Shown here: positions 12,165 to 23,922 of the stretch, piece after piece
How positions within the stretch are numbered: position 1 is the stretch's first letter
Layout: each line of letters opens with the position of its first letter
Source: Gordius sp. MW1
Taxonomy: Eukaryota > Nematomorpha > Gordioida > Gordea > Gordiidae
Direction of reading: 5' to 3'
Length of the DNA stretch: 64,000 nucleotides
NCBI GenBank assembly: GCA_964036665.1
Contig: OZ038526.1
Coordinates: 21,390,001 to 21,454,000 of the forward strand
The notes under the pieces: model-generated
Databases searched by the model: none
What the model saw: the letters and a program-made list of their open reading frames with translations, nothing else
What the model was told of the DNA's origin: nothing
Position numbers and translations under genes: made by a program

Positions 12165-12733
12165 GTGTTTTGTAAAAAGGGCTGGGGGTTTTATTTGGTC
12201 GACCACCTTTCGGTTTAACTAAGGGCTTCTTGTCTTAATATCGGATTATGCTGCGCATCAAAAATCGTTATACGGGTTGTTATAACGTAGCCGTGTGTCT
12301 TAACTTCGAATTCACAGCAGCAGATTTACATTTCGGATGCATAACACATAACAGCGATTTTGTAAGATGCAAACTTTTTCCTAAGCTTATGTATGTATTG
12401 TTTAAATTTTAAGGTATCAGCAAAGTTTAGATTTAATCTCGAGAGTTAAAATAAACAAAACAAAAACTTTCGAAAAACAAAATATATTAATAATTACAAC
12501 CGAGTTTGACCTATGAAATTGAATCGTCGGATATTTAGACAAAGATAAATTCGCGCGACTTGAATCTGAATCCGAAAGACAAGTCCTAAGACTAACGGTA
12601 GACTCTGGCCTATTCCTTCAAATTTCGACCAAGCCCAGAGGTCGATTAAGGAAAACGAACCAAAAAACCTTCGGTCCGTCTATGTTTAGTCAACCAAAAC
12701 TAAAAATTGCCCTAACAGCCGTTTTTACAACGC
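12165..12733. mobile_element. Family A MITE, copy 2, interrupted by a nested MITE
   Basis: Left arm 12165-12222 (GTGTTTTGTAAAAAGGGCTG, GGTCGACC) and right arm 12587-12733 (ending CAGCCGTTTTTACAACGC) belong to one family A copy. Between them sits the 364-bp PIF-type MITE at 12223-12586. Removing it restores ACTAAGACTAACGGT, the sequence seen in intact copies. Confidence 0.8.
12223..12586. mobile_element. PIF/Harbinger-type MITE (family B), copy 1, nested
   Basis: Begins GGGCTTCTTGTCTTAATATC and ends CCGAAAGACAAGTCC, with direct TAA flanks at 12220-12222 and 12587-12589. The 3-bp TAA duplication is confirmed by comparison with uninterrupted family A copies. About 360 bp, no coding. Confidence 0.82.
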
Positions 12734-12754
12734 TAATATAGAGAGATTTGGTCA

Positions 12755-12905
12755 TGATTAATTTATGCTTTTTGGGTACTTTTTTGATAATTGCCGTGAA
12801 AACTTATACGCGTTTTTACTAGCTGTAAAGACTTATGCTTCGGTAAGCGAAACTTTTATTAATTGGCTTTAATTTTTCGATCTCGCCCGAGCCCCTGGTT
12901 TAACT
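12755..12905 (+). repeat. Family C fragment
   Basis: Contains TAATTGCCGTGAAAACTTAT and TGGCTTTAATTTTTCGATCT, the centre of family C. Head and tail are absent. Confidence 0.6.
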
Positions 12906-13224
12906 TATCTCTTTTCAAAGTGGGGATGGGGGGGGGGGCATTTGCCCCTTAGATAAGTTCGTTCAAAATATCGCGGTTTCTAAGTGATGTTTACTTTTGT
13001 CAAATTTTCTTGGGCGAATCCGGGCGTGTCAGTGTCTGGGGGGTAGCCTATCGTCACCCTCACGTTGTAAGGGGTGAGCTAAAATAAAACATCACATAAA
13101 TATAAATTAAAAAAATATTTATATATATGTGTATATTATTAAATTTCATAATTCCCATTAAACAAAAACATATTTAAATCGCGTTTCCAACTTTCTAAGT
13201 TGAGCTAAGCCATCTCGACTTTAG

Positions 13225-15083
13225 CCCATTAACGCCCAAAAGAAATGAAAATTATTTTTTAATGGTATTTATTGTGAGATATTGAGCACAGAAAAATATT
13301 AGGAAAAAAAAAATTAAATAAAAACATGAAACAATGAAAATAAGGGGGTGTGCACGGCTGTGTACAATGGGCGGATTAGGAGTGATATTGTCCAAAGCAA
13401 GTTCGCTCTACACACAACGTTTTCTCGCAAAGCACGCAACGCCAGCGACCTCAATTGTGGCAAATGACGCAACGCACTGGTGTTTCGATGCGCTCGGGGT
13501 TGTGACCGTTATTTTTCCGCTCCAGTCCAAGTTTTGTTGATGACGGTGGACGACTTTTAGTTTTTTTTCGTTGTATGTATCCTCGAGCAATCGTCCGTCT
13601 GAATATAATTGATCCATGTATGTCACCTGTCCAGTCTTGCAGAGTAAAACATGCAGTCTCCATGCGTTAGATATGGCCATATCTAGGATGTAGGTAAATA
13701 TTACAAAATATTTAATCATGGACTCATCCACAGACAAATGTTTATGAAAAACTCCCCATGGCACGAATTTCTCTGTATGAGATTATATAACGGAACATTT
13801 TATCAGTCGAATCTGCAGCTAGAGAATTGTCGACGAAGTGCAGGTTTCTTATGTCCAAAAACTATTACGCGACATGCAATTTGCGACCAATGGAACTCCA
13901 AGATCTTCATCCAAACACCAGTAAGCGTTCGGTAGGCAATTCATGATATCCAGTTAGCATCAATATTCCCAAAAAACTTTTGAAGTCTTAACGATTCAAT
14001 TCAAAATCATGGCGATTATTTTGTCCTGCGTACAAAACACTATTTTCTGCTATCAAGTCCATAACATCTTTATCAAATAATTTTTTAAACAACATTGTAG
14101 GATTGTGATCAATCATTGATTCTACAATATTTTTTTGTCTGCTTTGAATGGCTTCGGTAACAGTATGGGTTATGCTGTATGTAGGTGAAGTTTTTCTCCA
14201 CCCAGGTGTGTCTTGACTTTTAGCTCGTAGTCTTATGTGATTAGAAAGTGGTTCTTCATCACTGTAGTCCCAGTTAGAAACATCATCGTCGGGATGACGT
14301 GGATTTACTTCAATTGTACCTGGAACATCTTTTGGAAAAGTCGAGGATATCAAATCATCATCATTCCCTTTTTCTTCGTCACTCAGAACATCAGGGTTTG
14401 GTGGCACTATTACTATATCGTATTCGATATCTTCGTTAATCGGACATTATCGATTCAAGGGCTTCTTCTAATCTTTTATAGCTATTGTTTTTTGTGAAAG
14501 CGCGACGGGTCGCCATTGTGGGATCTTTGTAAACTCAAAATTCTCTATAGTTTCAACACGTGCGAACTTTGCAAGGAGCAAAAGCGAACTGAAACTGGTT
14601 TACTTCCATTGAAAATACGCAAATCCGTGAGTCACTGTTATGCCAAAGTATGTATGAGCGCAATTTACAACAATACAAACTAAACAATTATTGACGGCAG
14701 GTGCCCATTGTACACGCTTGTGTACAGGGCAATAAACAATAACCCAGCACACCGTAGTTAAAAAATATTGTCATACTTATTGTACATAACGTAATAGTAG
14801 GGTCTATATATACATAACAACAACAAAAAAGTTAAAATATTTTATTATTTATAATAAAAAACGATAATAATATCTTACCTAATTAATTGTGTTTCAAATT
14901 CATATTACGATGATAAACCAATTACATTTATCTAAGCCTTATTGTCAAATTTTATTTTTTTACAGTTCATTAATATCATATAGTTTTAAAATAAGCAATT
15001 ATTTTCATAATTATCATAGAGAAAATACACGAAATGACCCTCCGAAGAGGTGTACACAAGCGTGTACGGCGGGCGGTAATGGG
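13225..15083 (-). mobile_element. piggyBac transposon, decayed, TTAG-flanked
   Basis: 1,859 bp with termini CCCATTAACGCCC (left) and the complement of CCCATTACCGCCC (right), 12 of 13 matching. The flanks are identical direct TTAG copies (13221-13224, 15084-15087). GTACACAAGCGTGTAC-like palindromes lie near 14713 and 15052, with a related motif near 13350, as subterminal repeats. The transposase remnant on the minus strand identifies the superfamily. Confidence 0.85.
13380..14516 (-). pseudogene. piggyBac transposase remnant
   Basis: Starts ATG (complement of 14514-14516) as MATRRAFTKNNSYKRLEEA, frameshifts near 14440, then continues in the acidic region (IVPPNPDVLSDEEKGND, DYSDEEPLSNHIRLR). 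After a stop near 13990 other frames give LGILMLTGYHELPTER, DEDLGVPLVANCMSRN and HKHLSVDESMIKYF, then a C-terminal Cys-rich tail (CVICHN, CVLCEKTLC). These are piggyBac transposase signatures. SVDES carries one catalytic Asp; the region between it and the C-terminus, with the other catalytic Asps, is missing. Several frameshifts and stops mean it is dead. Confidence 0.88.
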
Positions 15084-15306
15084 TTAGAGTGTCAAACCAA
15101 GTTTAATTCTCATCTCAAAAAATGGGGATTTGCATTCAAAATTAAAAACGACACGACAGCCAGGGGGTTAAAATTGAAAGAAATTTAATCAAATTGTCCA
15201 TAAAAAGGGTAAGGGCGAAGGAAAAAGGTTTTCTCTTTTTTGGCAGGGCTCTTAGCGAGGAATTAAAACCTCATCTTTGGTCCGGGCGATAGCTAACTCT
15301 ATGACG

Positions 15307-15479
15307 GTGTTGCAAAAACGGTTTTTTTACAAACATAAACAACAGACCAACGGTTTTTTGGTGTCTGTTTCTCTCGGTCGACCTCTGGGCTTAGTCAAAA
15401 CTTGAAAAACAGACCAGAGTCGACCGTTAGACTTAGGAAAACAAAAGGTCGACCAATAAAACCCACCCCTTTTTCCAAT
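15307..15479. mobile_element. Family A MITE, copy 3
   Basis: Starts GTGTTGCAAAAACGG; right arm ends GGTCGACCAATAAAACCCAC with a diverged terminus. Lies just beyond the last visible KDSR exon. Confidence 0.65.
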
Positions 15480-15696
15480 ATTACTCTCATATTTTAGCGT
15501 AAAACCTGATAGTTTCCCGCCAAAACGATCTCCACAAACCCTCGAGGAGCTAAAAGGTCATATTTTAAACAAAAAAATGTTTCTGGCGCCGAAAACTAAC
15601 TTTTACGCGCGAAAACTGATTTTAACAAACCGAAAAACTTTTGAGAGGTTTCGATCCTTCCCCCCCCCCCAGCCTTGTAATCAAAATTAAGTATAC

Positions 15697-15888
15697 TTCC
15701 ATCTGTAGGGACTCGGCCAGACCTCTCAAGGCAAACTTAGTTGGGGCGTAAGCAGTGCATCCATAAATCCCCACTTGACCATTTTGGCTGGAAACTAGCA
15801 AAATTCGGCCATTTCTACGTTTTTTCATATCTTCTATAACCGCCAGGGTAGCGTAAACGCTTCCCAAATAATTAACTTCCATTTGGTC
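15697..15888 (-). CDS. KDSR: KDSR exon with catalytic Ser and Tyr-x3-Lys
   Basis: Sixty-four codons, acceptor CGCCCAG, donor GTATAC, phase 0. It carries [16 protein letters not shown], the serine of LVSSQNGQ and the YAPTK active-site motif, then [11 protein letters not shown]. An open frame runs on upstream of the acceptor, but the protein match begins at the CAG. The next exon, expected to carry a [12 protein letters not shown] stretch, was not found to the left. Confidence 0.85.
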
Positions 15889-17862
15889 CTGGGCGTTGAA
15901 TTGTGTGGTTTTAAACATTTAAAATTACGAATATATATATAAATGTGTATATATGTAAGATAGGAAAAATTCTGGACGACCTTTGGTTTAACTAAGGCCA
16001 ACGGTCGACTTTGGTCTGTTCCTTCAACTTTAGACTAAACTCCGTGGTCGAGTAAGAAAAGTAGACCAAAAAATCCTAGTCGACTAAAACAAAAGGCAGA
16101 CCAGGCAAAACCAAAAGTGTTGTAAAAACGGCTGGGTTTTGTGGCCGACCTTTGGGTTAATGGCTAACGGTCGACTCTCTGGTCTCTTTTTCAAATTTTG
16201 ACTTAGCTCCGTGGTCGACTATGGAAAAGTAGACCAAAAATTGTTTGGTCTCCGTTTATGGTTAGTCATTTAAAACCAAAGGTGTCGACCAAACAAAACC
16301 CACCTCTTTTTACAACGCTAAAAAAATTGCTAAAATCATTAAACAAAACGCTTTAAAACCGTAAAAATTGTTAATTTAATTAAAAACTTCTCTGAAAAAA
16401 TGAGGAAAATCGTTAAAATAAACGCTCAATTTGAGAAATAATGAAACTACCATAAAAATCGTAAATTTTATTAAACTCCTCTCAAAAAAGTGTATCAAAA
16501 ATACCAAGAAAATTGCTAAATCAATTGTAAAAACGCTTAAAAATGTGCAAAAAACTATAGAAAAGAAGATTTAAATGTTAAAAAACAGCGGAAAACGTGG
16601 CCAAGAGGCAATAAACGGTTAAAAAAAACACGCTTATATGAGATTCAAAAAGCAAAAATTTCGGGCTAGTTAAGGGTTATTTTTTTCAATCGTTATATAA
16701 TTCAAACTCGAAATGATAACAATTTTAATGTCGGGTCGGGTTAGGCCAGATAAAAAAAAATTTACAAATCGAAATATAAACTACAATGCTTGAATTATAA
16801 ATTTGAAGTTTTAAAAATATAAATTGTCACAATTTTTCTACATTTTGTTTTAAATAAAGGTGGGGGGGGACTTTTACCCTTGGAACCCCCCCCCCCCCCC
16901 CATTTTGTATCAGGATATGGCAAAAACTAAATATAAGCCTTCATATAAATATTACATAGTCAGAATTAAACATAGTATTAAGACTTATTTTTTGTGCAAT
17001 TGTTTGATTTTGGGTGTCATAAACTATATTTATTTACAAAAATAATAGCATTAATAAACACTTTTTTCATAAAAACATGTGATTAAGTCTTAATTTGAGA
17101 AAATAAAAATATTTGGCAGTATTTTAAAAAAAATCATACACATTTAATTTTTTTAATTAACAAATAGATGTTTATTTACTTTAGTCACCCTTAAATTACC
17201 TTTCTTTACCTATATAAATAGTTATAATTTATCAAAATATCTATGCTGTTTTTTAATTTCAAAACCTTTTTTTATTAATAATAATTAGAAAGGTTGAATT
17301 TTCTTATTTGTTGTGCAGGTAGGGCAATTTAAAAAAGAACATACAACCTTGAATTCAGAAATGTTTAACTCTTCAAACACCCCCATAGAAGAATAGCCAG
17401 CACTATTGACTAGAATATCAACTTTCCTTCCCATGTCCAATTCTGCTTCAGTAAATGCTTCTTTCACAGCTTTATAATCTTTGGATATGTCTACAGATAT
17501 CCATTTAACTTTCTAAACATTAATAAATAAATAAAATATTTGAAGTTTAATTATATACGCATAGAAGATAATAGTTATTTATAATTTAATTTATTATTGA
17601 TAGAAGGCAAAATTATCTAAATATAATTTACAAATGCCCCATTTTAATTAAGCTAGATTAAGATAGTTAATATAACTTGGTTTTCCTTGGAATATGACTC
17701 AATCTCTGTTTTAGCTTGAGACAATTTATTCTAAAATTGTTTATATATCAAATTTTGCAAAATTAAATTTACCTTATTTCTTGAAATTATAGTCACATAG
17801 GCACCTTGTTTAACAGCCTCAATAGCCATATATTTTCCAATTCCACTAGATCCACCAGTAAT
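15697..17862 (-). CDS. KDSR: KDSR-like 3-ketodihydrosphingosine reductase, internal part of a spliced gene
   Basis: Short-chain dehydrogenase/reductase that in known animals reduces 3-ketodihydrosphingosine to dihydrosphingosine with NADPH at the ER membrane. Four exons on the minus strand join in frame: 17773-17862, 17677-17730, 17348-17512 and 15697-15888, giving 167 codons. Seen: the cofactor motif TGGSSGIG, the NSAG motif, a serine in LVSSQNGQ, and the catalytic Tyr-x3-Lys as YAPTK. The wording around [13 protein letters not shown] and [14 protein letters not shown] is closer to KDSR than to other SDRs I know. Known KDSRs are about 330 residues, so the N-terminal membrane segment and the C-terminal third are missing; I could not find those exons. 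The last intron contains MITE copies, and a piggyBac element lies just beyond the last visible exon. Another closely related SDR is possible but less likely. Confidence 0.85.
15971..16116. mobile_element. Family A MITE, copy 4 (left end lost)
   Basis: GACGACCTTTGGTTTAACTA at the left and AAAGGCAGACCAGGCAAAAC at the right, abutting copy 5. In a KDSR intron. Confidence 0.6.
16117..16318. mobile_element. Family A MITE, copy 5
   Basis: GTGTTGTAAAAACGGCTGGG at the left; GTCGACCAAACAAAACCCAC and TTTTTACAACGC at the right, followed by TA. Adjacent to copy 4. Confidence 0.8.
17348..17512 (-). CDS. KDSR: KDSR exon with the NSAG motif
   Basis: Fifty-five codons, phase 0. It encodes [17 protein letters not shown] and, further on, [19 protein letters not shown]. 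The NxAG motif and the acidic residue after ISV are SDR hallmarks. Acceptor AATGTTTAG, donor GTTGTA. Confidence 0.85.
17677..17730 (-). CDS. KDSR: KDSR small exon (18 codons)
   Basis: A 54-bp exon, phase 0 at both ends, with acceptor ATTTTAG and donor GTTATA. It encodes [18 protein letters not shown], matching the helix KDSR proteins carry between the second beta strand and the ISVD motif. The donor is weak, but joining here restores the expected spacing. Confidence 0.75.
17773..17862 (-). CDS. KDSR: KDSR exon with the cofactor-binding glycine motif
   Basis: Thirty codons, phase 0 at both ends, acceptor AAAG and donor GTAAAT. It encodes [20 protein letters not shown] and the following strand and helix, ending in SRNK. 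This is the dinucleotide-binding start of the Rossmann fold (TGxxxGxG). The preceding exon, which should supply the membrane anchor, was not recognised. Confidence 0.85.
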
Positions 17863-17999
17863 CTTTAAATGAAGTATAAGCATAAATTAATTTAATTTTA
17901 CAAGTATATGTAATCCATTTAATTTGAGCTTTTTTGGAGATATTAATGGGGAGAACATATACAATATGATGATAAAGCCAAAAAGTAAAGTTATAAAAA

Positions 18000-20165
18000 T
18001 TAACATATCGAGTTAAGGGAGAATAAATTTATTCACAAGCGTAATACAAACTAAATTAAAATTGAGCAAAAACCCACACATGTTGATTAGATTGAGGGCA
18101 AATGAGTGATAGACCAAAATAGAGTTTTGCATGTTGGAGAAGGTTTTAACTCAAACCATTTATGCGACGGCTACATTTCAGAGAATATTTAAAAATATTG
18201 CCTAATATTTAGATGGCATTTGCTTGATACATACATCAAGGATGCAAGGTAGCTACTTCGCGCTGTATATTTATTTAAAGACAAAGTGGGTCAAATATAA
18301 TTGTCATGTCATTAATTAAATGTGACAAAAATGTTAATGACAGCATTTATTGCTTGGGAAGTTTTTACAGTAATGAAGTAATCAATAAGTGATTATTTTG
18401 TATGAGTCTCGGTAATATAAAAATCAAAGAGCTTCTAAATGAATGGTTTATAGAACCCATAATTATGTATATATTATAAATATTTTATAGTTTGGATTTC
18501 AATCGTTATTCTGATTAGGTAAACGAATTTAAAAAAATATTTTCCTATATTGAAGCCTATAAAAATATTTAAACATCATTTGCCTTATAAGCCCTCCATG
18601 TCTATTATGATATGAAATTGGCTTGTAGTGTTAAATTTAATAACTATAATTAAAATATGAAACTTTTTGAAATTTATTAATTTTGACTAACATATTTACC
18701 TTTCAATATTGTAAATGCTATTTCAGTTCATATTTTACTTTGAATTATTATTTTACGTTTACACCACTGTATAGTGTATATAGATGTATCTTATATGTAT
18801 TTAAACGCTTAAAGGAGGCCAGAAAATAATATTGCATAAAAACTTTAAGAAAACTGTCTCTTCTAAGCAAACCATCGAAACTTTATTAATGTTGTATTGG
18901 GATTACGTTATATTATAATAGTTTCCCCGTTTACAAAATCACTTAGCAAAAAGAGAGAATTTTAAATAATTGCAGTGATATTTACTATTTATGACTTTTG
19001 GCTCTTGGCATTGACTTACAAATGATAAATCGCTTACACAACTATTTTTGGAAGCTAGACTTTATTGTATTCACTAGCCTGTTCAATATCTTTAAATTAT
19101 TAGTCTTAGAAGGAATATACCTTTAAATTATAATAATTTATGTCTAATCCCACCTTTTTTTATTTAGCACAAATATTAAAAAAAATTGCAGATTCTACTT
19201 TAAATTACTAAGCGCGGAATTCATTGGTAGTTTACAAAACACAGCTTATATTAAACGGAGAGATAAAGGTTCCTTCTTAGTTTTCTAATATTAGTGGGTC
19301 ATTTAAGAAAGGGCTTGTAAATCAATCGCACAAATCGGCCAAACGCATTTGCTAAAGCGGTATCAACATTACCAGACCAAACCCAATTTCGACATATATT
19401 ATGAAGAGACTAAGCGCAAAGTTTGTTAAACCGTAGTTCGGAGATCCTAGCATTTCTTGCCGTGTATAGGAAAACTAAAGGATGGTTTATTAAAAGGTGT
19501 TTTATTTAACACTATAAGAATGAGAATGTCTGTTTAAGCGTCAGAAGAGGTAGCTATATTAGATTCGTCGCGCGAAGGTAATTACTGAATTGGCGTGTCC
19601 GCAGTATATTCTTCTTACATAGCAATTAATAGACATTTTACAAATTCTAGCAATGGTACCATTGCTGGAACAATATAATCCAGAAAAAAAAAATTCAGAT
19701 TGTTTTCAATTCCTTGCACTTAAACGTTGGCCGGGTATGAACAAAGTTTTACACTTATTAACCCTATTCTTACAGACAGAAATGAATAAATAATTTTTAT
19801 CTGTGTAATGCGTTGGTTATTATACCATTGTACACTAGTTCTAGATAAAACAGTTATAGGCATATTCCAACATCAGTGAAACATTTAACTCGCTAACTTA
19901 TAATCATCTCGATCCGAGAAACGATTGCGGAACACTTAGCTAATGAATTTGTAGTAGATTGGATTCTAAACCATTGTCCACCAGATATTTATACAGGTAA
20001 TAGAGAATCACTATAGCACTCTGCACTATTTGCGGAGCTCGCTAAACTATTAAGCTCAAGTCTCTTAGGCTCAATAAACGTTTTCTAATGAGATAAACGA
20101 CTTTAGATAATAATGATATCCTTTTGGTCAAAGAAGTTTTTATAAGCGCACCTCTGATGCGAAAC
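18000..20165. other. AT-rich DNA, no feature recognised
   Basis: No convincing exon, RNA gene or family match. The missing first KDSR exon would be expected to the right of 17862, but nothing with a membrane segment and correct phase was identified here. Confidence 0.4.
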
Positions 20166-20425
20166 TACGTTTTAATTGCTATACCATTTATAAGCTTGTT
20201 TTTGTCCGTCCGTTCGTTCTGTCCAACTATTTTTTAATAACTGCTGGGGTCACTTATACGGGTTTTTAATAACCGTGGACTTATGATTCTCTAAAAGGCT
20301 TTTGTTGCTTATGCAAATAGACTAGTAATGATTGCTGGTTGGCTGTAATTTTTACGACCTTGCCAGACCCCAAATTCCATTATTGTATATGGGCCTGACT
20401 GATTACCTTTATATACAAATTCCCT
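20165..20425 (+). repeat. Family C copy
   Basis: Starts TTAATTGCTATACCATTTAT and runs through a TCCGTCCGTTCGTTCTGTCC stretch, TTATACGGGTTTTTAATAAC and TTCCATTATTGTATATGG. Tail missing. Confidence 0.7.
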
Positions 20426-20625
20426 TTGGTGGTCTATGTTTTGTCTTTATAACGGATAATTACAATAGGGTATTTTTGTGATGAAACAAAAGGCATTAGC
20501 GAACAGCCGATCACGTACTTATAATATCGACAATCACTCAATCCTCAACGTTGATTTAAAATTAATATCATATAATAAGTTGTAACAACATAAGACAACC
20601 ACATTAAAATTATGAATATTCTAGT

Positions 20626-20807
20626 GATATAAAAAGACCTGAGGTCTGTTTAGTCGACTTATGGTTTTAGTCGACAAAGATAAACAGACCTATTTTTCTT
20701 AATTACATTAAGGGACACATAGGCGCTTTGGTCAAACCTATGTCTGTTTATGTTTAGTGGACTAAAACTAAAGGTCGACCAAACAGAACCCAGCCGTTTT
20801 TACAATA
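20626..20807. mobile_element. Family A MITE, copy 6
   Basis: Left ATAAAAAGACCTGAGGTCTG with GTCGACTTATGG; right AAGGTCGACCAAACAGAACC and CAGCCGTTTTTACAATATTA. Confidence 0.7.
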
Positions 20808-21199
20808 TTAATACACAGTTGTTGTCTGTACATCAAAACAAAAAGCTTTTGTCTGCTTATATATTCTTTCAATTATCTTTGCCTATCGGCTGTTATCCTA
20901 TCAACTGTTTGCTGACTCGCCTTCTTATTATTAAATCTCCATATCTGGTTTCCCTTCTCCCGGAACTCTTCACTCAACGTATACAACAAGTTTCAGTTAT
21001 TAATCCCAGGAAATAATATTTGTTATATTTGGTGCATTAACAAGTTTTCAGCAAATCAGCCTTAATTCGCACCCCCCATATTTTAAATTCGTTGCCACAA
21101 TATATATTTATGAGATGATAGTTAAGTTATATTTGCTGTACTAGAGTAGATTTTAAACATACTAAAGCCAGTTTTTTTATTATTAAATTTATGTGCCTT

Positions 21200-21398
21200 C
21201 GAGACCTGCACGGGTGACCCGAAACCTGACGCGGACCCGACCCGAAGTCGGGTAAGGTCAGGTTTGGGTTAAAAAATTTTAAATGATTTTGGGTTGTTTT
21301 GGGTTTAAAGTTTCAAAATGCTTTCAGGTCGGGTTCTGGTTCAAAATTTCAAAATGCTTTCGGGTCGGGTTGAAAAAATGGACTTTGCAGGTCTCTAA
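21200..21398. mobile_element. hAT-like GGGTCGGGT element, short
   Basis: GAGACCTGCACGGGTGACCC at the left, GACTTTGCAGGTCTCTAA at the right; inside, degenerate GGGTTCGGGTC units. Flanked by TGTGCCTT (21192-21199) and CGTGCCTT (21399-21406), a 7/8 match consistent with an 8-bp duplication. Confidence 0.72.
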
Positions 21399-21429
21399 CG
21401 TGCCTTATTATAAACACATAATAACTACT

Positions 21430-23580
21430 AAACACTTTAAAATAATATCTATTTAAAAATACTTGTAGTTATTGACATATAAAATATTTCTATTTTTGGG
21501 GTTGCTTGAGAATAATAAATTGTTCCCTTCTAATCCAGTGTTACTCGCCATTAGATATGGGTCGGTCGAGCACTCATATTGTTGGATAAAGGGTGGGAAA
21601 GTCGAGATTGAGACGAGATTTTATCAGCGAGATCTCGGCTTTAAAATTTCTTCATTAACCAGCATATTCATAATATATAGGTAATTTATTTGTGTATAAT
21701 TTATTATGTGTAATTTACATTTAGAATGTTGAAATAAATTAAATTAATTAAAATACACCTACTATTGGATATTCAACAATCTCAAATGGAATAAATATAA
21801 TAGTTAAAGTTTATCCGATAAACTATGAGGGGCCTTTAGACATGTAAATAATCTTTTTGTAAATCATTAAAAATTTATATCGTTAGAATATATAATAAAA
21901 ACTCACATGCTTAAATTGGGTTGTGATGAAGTAGTTGAGATTACAAAAGCATTTCGAATTTCGCAAATATCATCCTTTATAATATGATTAATTAACTAGT
22001 TAACTATTCAAAACAATTACATATATATATTTGACTAAATGGCGCTGAAGCACCTCAGCGACTTCTGCGTTTGCCGAATAGTCAGCATCTTTCACTATTT
22101 AAATTGACACTAATAGCAAAAAGCAAAGTTTTTCATACACCATTGTCTTAAAGCATAAATTATATTCTGCAAATAATTTGGCATTTGCTTTATTTTAAAC
22201 ATCATAAAGGTGGTAGGTTTTTAATCTATTAAATTTTCTGTAAATGTGGTCTTCAAAAAGATGTATGAGCATAAGGATTAGTTTTAAAAAATGAATCGAG
22301 CAAATATTTGAAACATCATTGGCTCTTACACTAGAATCGTTTACTTTTAAGAATCTAAAAGTGTTTATTAAAAAATTATATATGTCCAATTTATTAAAAT
22401 AAAACCCTTATGTTTCCATTCCAGTAACAATAGTAATTTTATATGTGTTTTTAACGTTTTGATGTGTGCAACTAATTTCTTATGTTAGGAAGAATGATAA
22501 AAGTATCCTCGAGTACCTTTATGGCTTGTATAACGAAATAATAAATATGCGATTGATTCTATAGGAACAGACTGTTGAAGAAGGTTATGTCAGAGGGCTT
22601 TAACGCGTTTCAATTTAACCAAAGGTAATATTTATTTTGCCAAAGCGAATTAGGGGTCTAAGCTAGAGCAATCATGTAAATGAATATGTTTATAAGAATA
22701 AAAAGAGGTTAGTCATTTTTGTAAATTTTGTGCATATAATAATTTAAATGTTTAGGTAAGTCGAGATTTCTCTCCGAGATGAGACCAAGATTTTTGTTGG
22801 CTAAGGTGAAAGTGGAACGATATCGAGATTCTCATTGTGACATTCTCGAAACGTCATGTTGCTTTCTAGATCGCGAGACAAGATAGATATGCTAGTGGCT
22901 TATATTTATTTTGTTTCTATGTGGTTGCGATCGTAAATTTATAATATTTTGAATAAGGGGCTTACTAATGAATGACAGATCAATTATGAAAATTTTACAT
23001 ATTGTAATTCAAAATATGCACTAAATATTTGTAGAAAACACCCCAGTTTATTATGCATATAGGTTATAAACACTGTTGTACGTTAATGTCTATCTCTTAT
23101 ACAATAACCTTTTCAAAACAGTCTCTTAAATTATTAGGCAAAATCGTCTAAATAAATTGCCATTAGAGTGGGCTATGAGCATCAATTAATAATCCAGGCT
23201 CTTTACATGACAATTAACATTATTACTCCATCATATTAATATATAAAGACTTTTTTTGATTGTTGTTATGCATAAATCATAATAAATGTAGTAGTTGCTA
23301 TTTATAAAGATTGTTATTGTTTATTTAAATTACGTATAATTTTTTTCGGTCATTTGCCTGTTAAGATATTTATATACTTTAAATCATGAAATTATTATAT
23401 ATAAGCAAATTATAATTTTTTAAAATCACATGTAATAAATCACATGTAATTTTAAAAATGAATATAAGTTGGGGTAAATGCGTGTATAATTCTCATTTGT
23501 ACGTATAAAAATATGTATCCGCGGCTGGTCCCTACAATGTATCATCGCATAAAACAACAATTTCTAATAAATAATTTAAA
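21430..23580. other. AT-rich DNA upstream of EcR exon 1
   Basis: No firm feature. A GC-richer spot at 22037-22100 (ATGGCGCTGAAGCACCTCAG onward) could be a short exon on either strand. TCGAGATTTCTC/GAGATCTCG-like pieces near 21600 and 22760 hint at a further repeat. Confidence 0.35.
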
Positions 23581-23594
23581 TGTAAAATGAAATC

Positions 23595-23922
23595 ATGTTT
23601 AATATATTTCAGAACCAGGAAAAAAATATGCATTATTTAAATATATATTCGAATTTATCCCAATCCGTTGTCCCTCTGCATTCTCATAATTCTTCATTAG
23701 TCAATCATCCCATATCTTCAAATTTAACTTTGAGTAGTATAAATAATGTTATCAACACTTCTTCTAAAGCCATACTACAAAATGGAAAAGGGAATAAAAA
23801 TTCAACTACCTCAAAAAGAACCAGACAAACTTCGCACAAGTTTAAAAATGAGCTATGTAGGGTTTGTGGAGACAAGGCTTCTGGGTATCATTACAAAGCT
23901 ATTACTTGTGAAGGTTGTAAAG
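23595..23922 (+). CDS. EcR: EcR exon 1 (as modelled): A/B region and first zinc finger
   Basis: Encodes an Asn/Ser-rich A/B segment, a basic stretch ([12 protein letters not shown]), then the first zinc finger with four cysteines in C-x2-C-x13-C-x2-C spacing. Donor AAG|GTAGGT splits the codon after CEGCK. The open frame starts at ATG 23595. A possible acceptor TTTCAG before 23613 would make this an internal exon common to several isoforms, as in arthropod EcR genes. Confidence 0.85.

Noticed and set aside
15052..15067. GTACACAAGCGTGTAC palindrome as an operator site
   Set aside because: It lies just inside the piggyBac terminus and recurs near 14713, so it is a subterminal repeat of the element.
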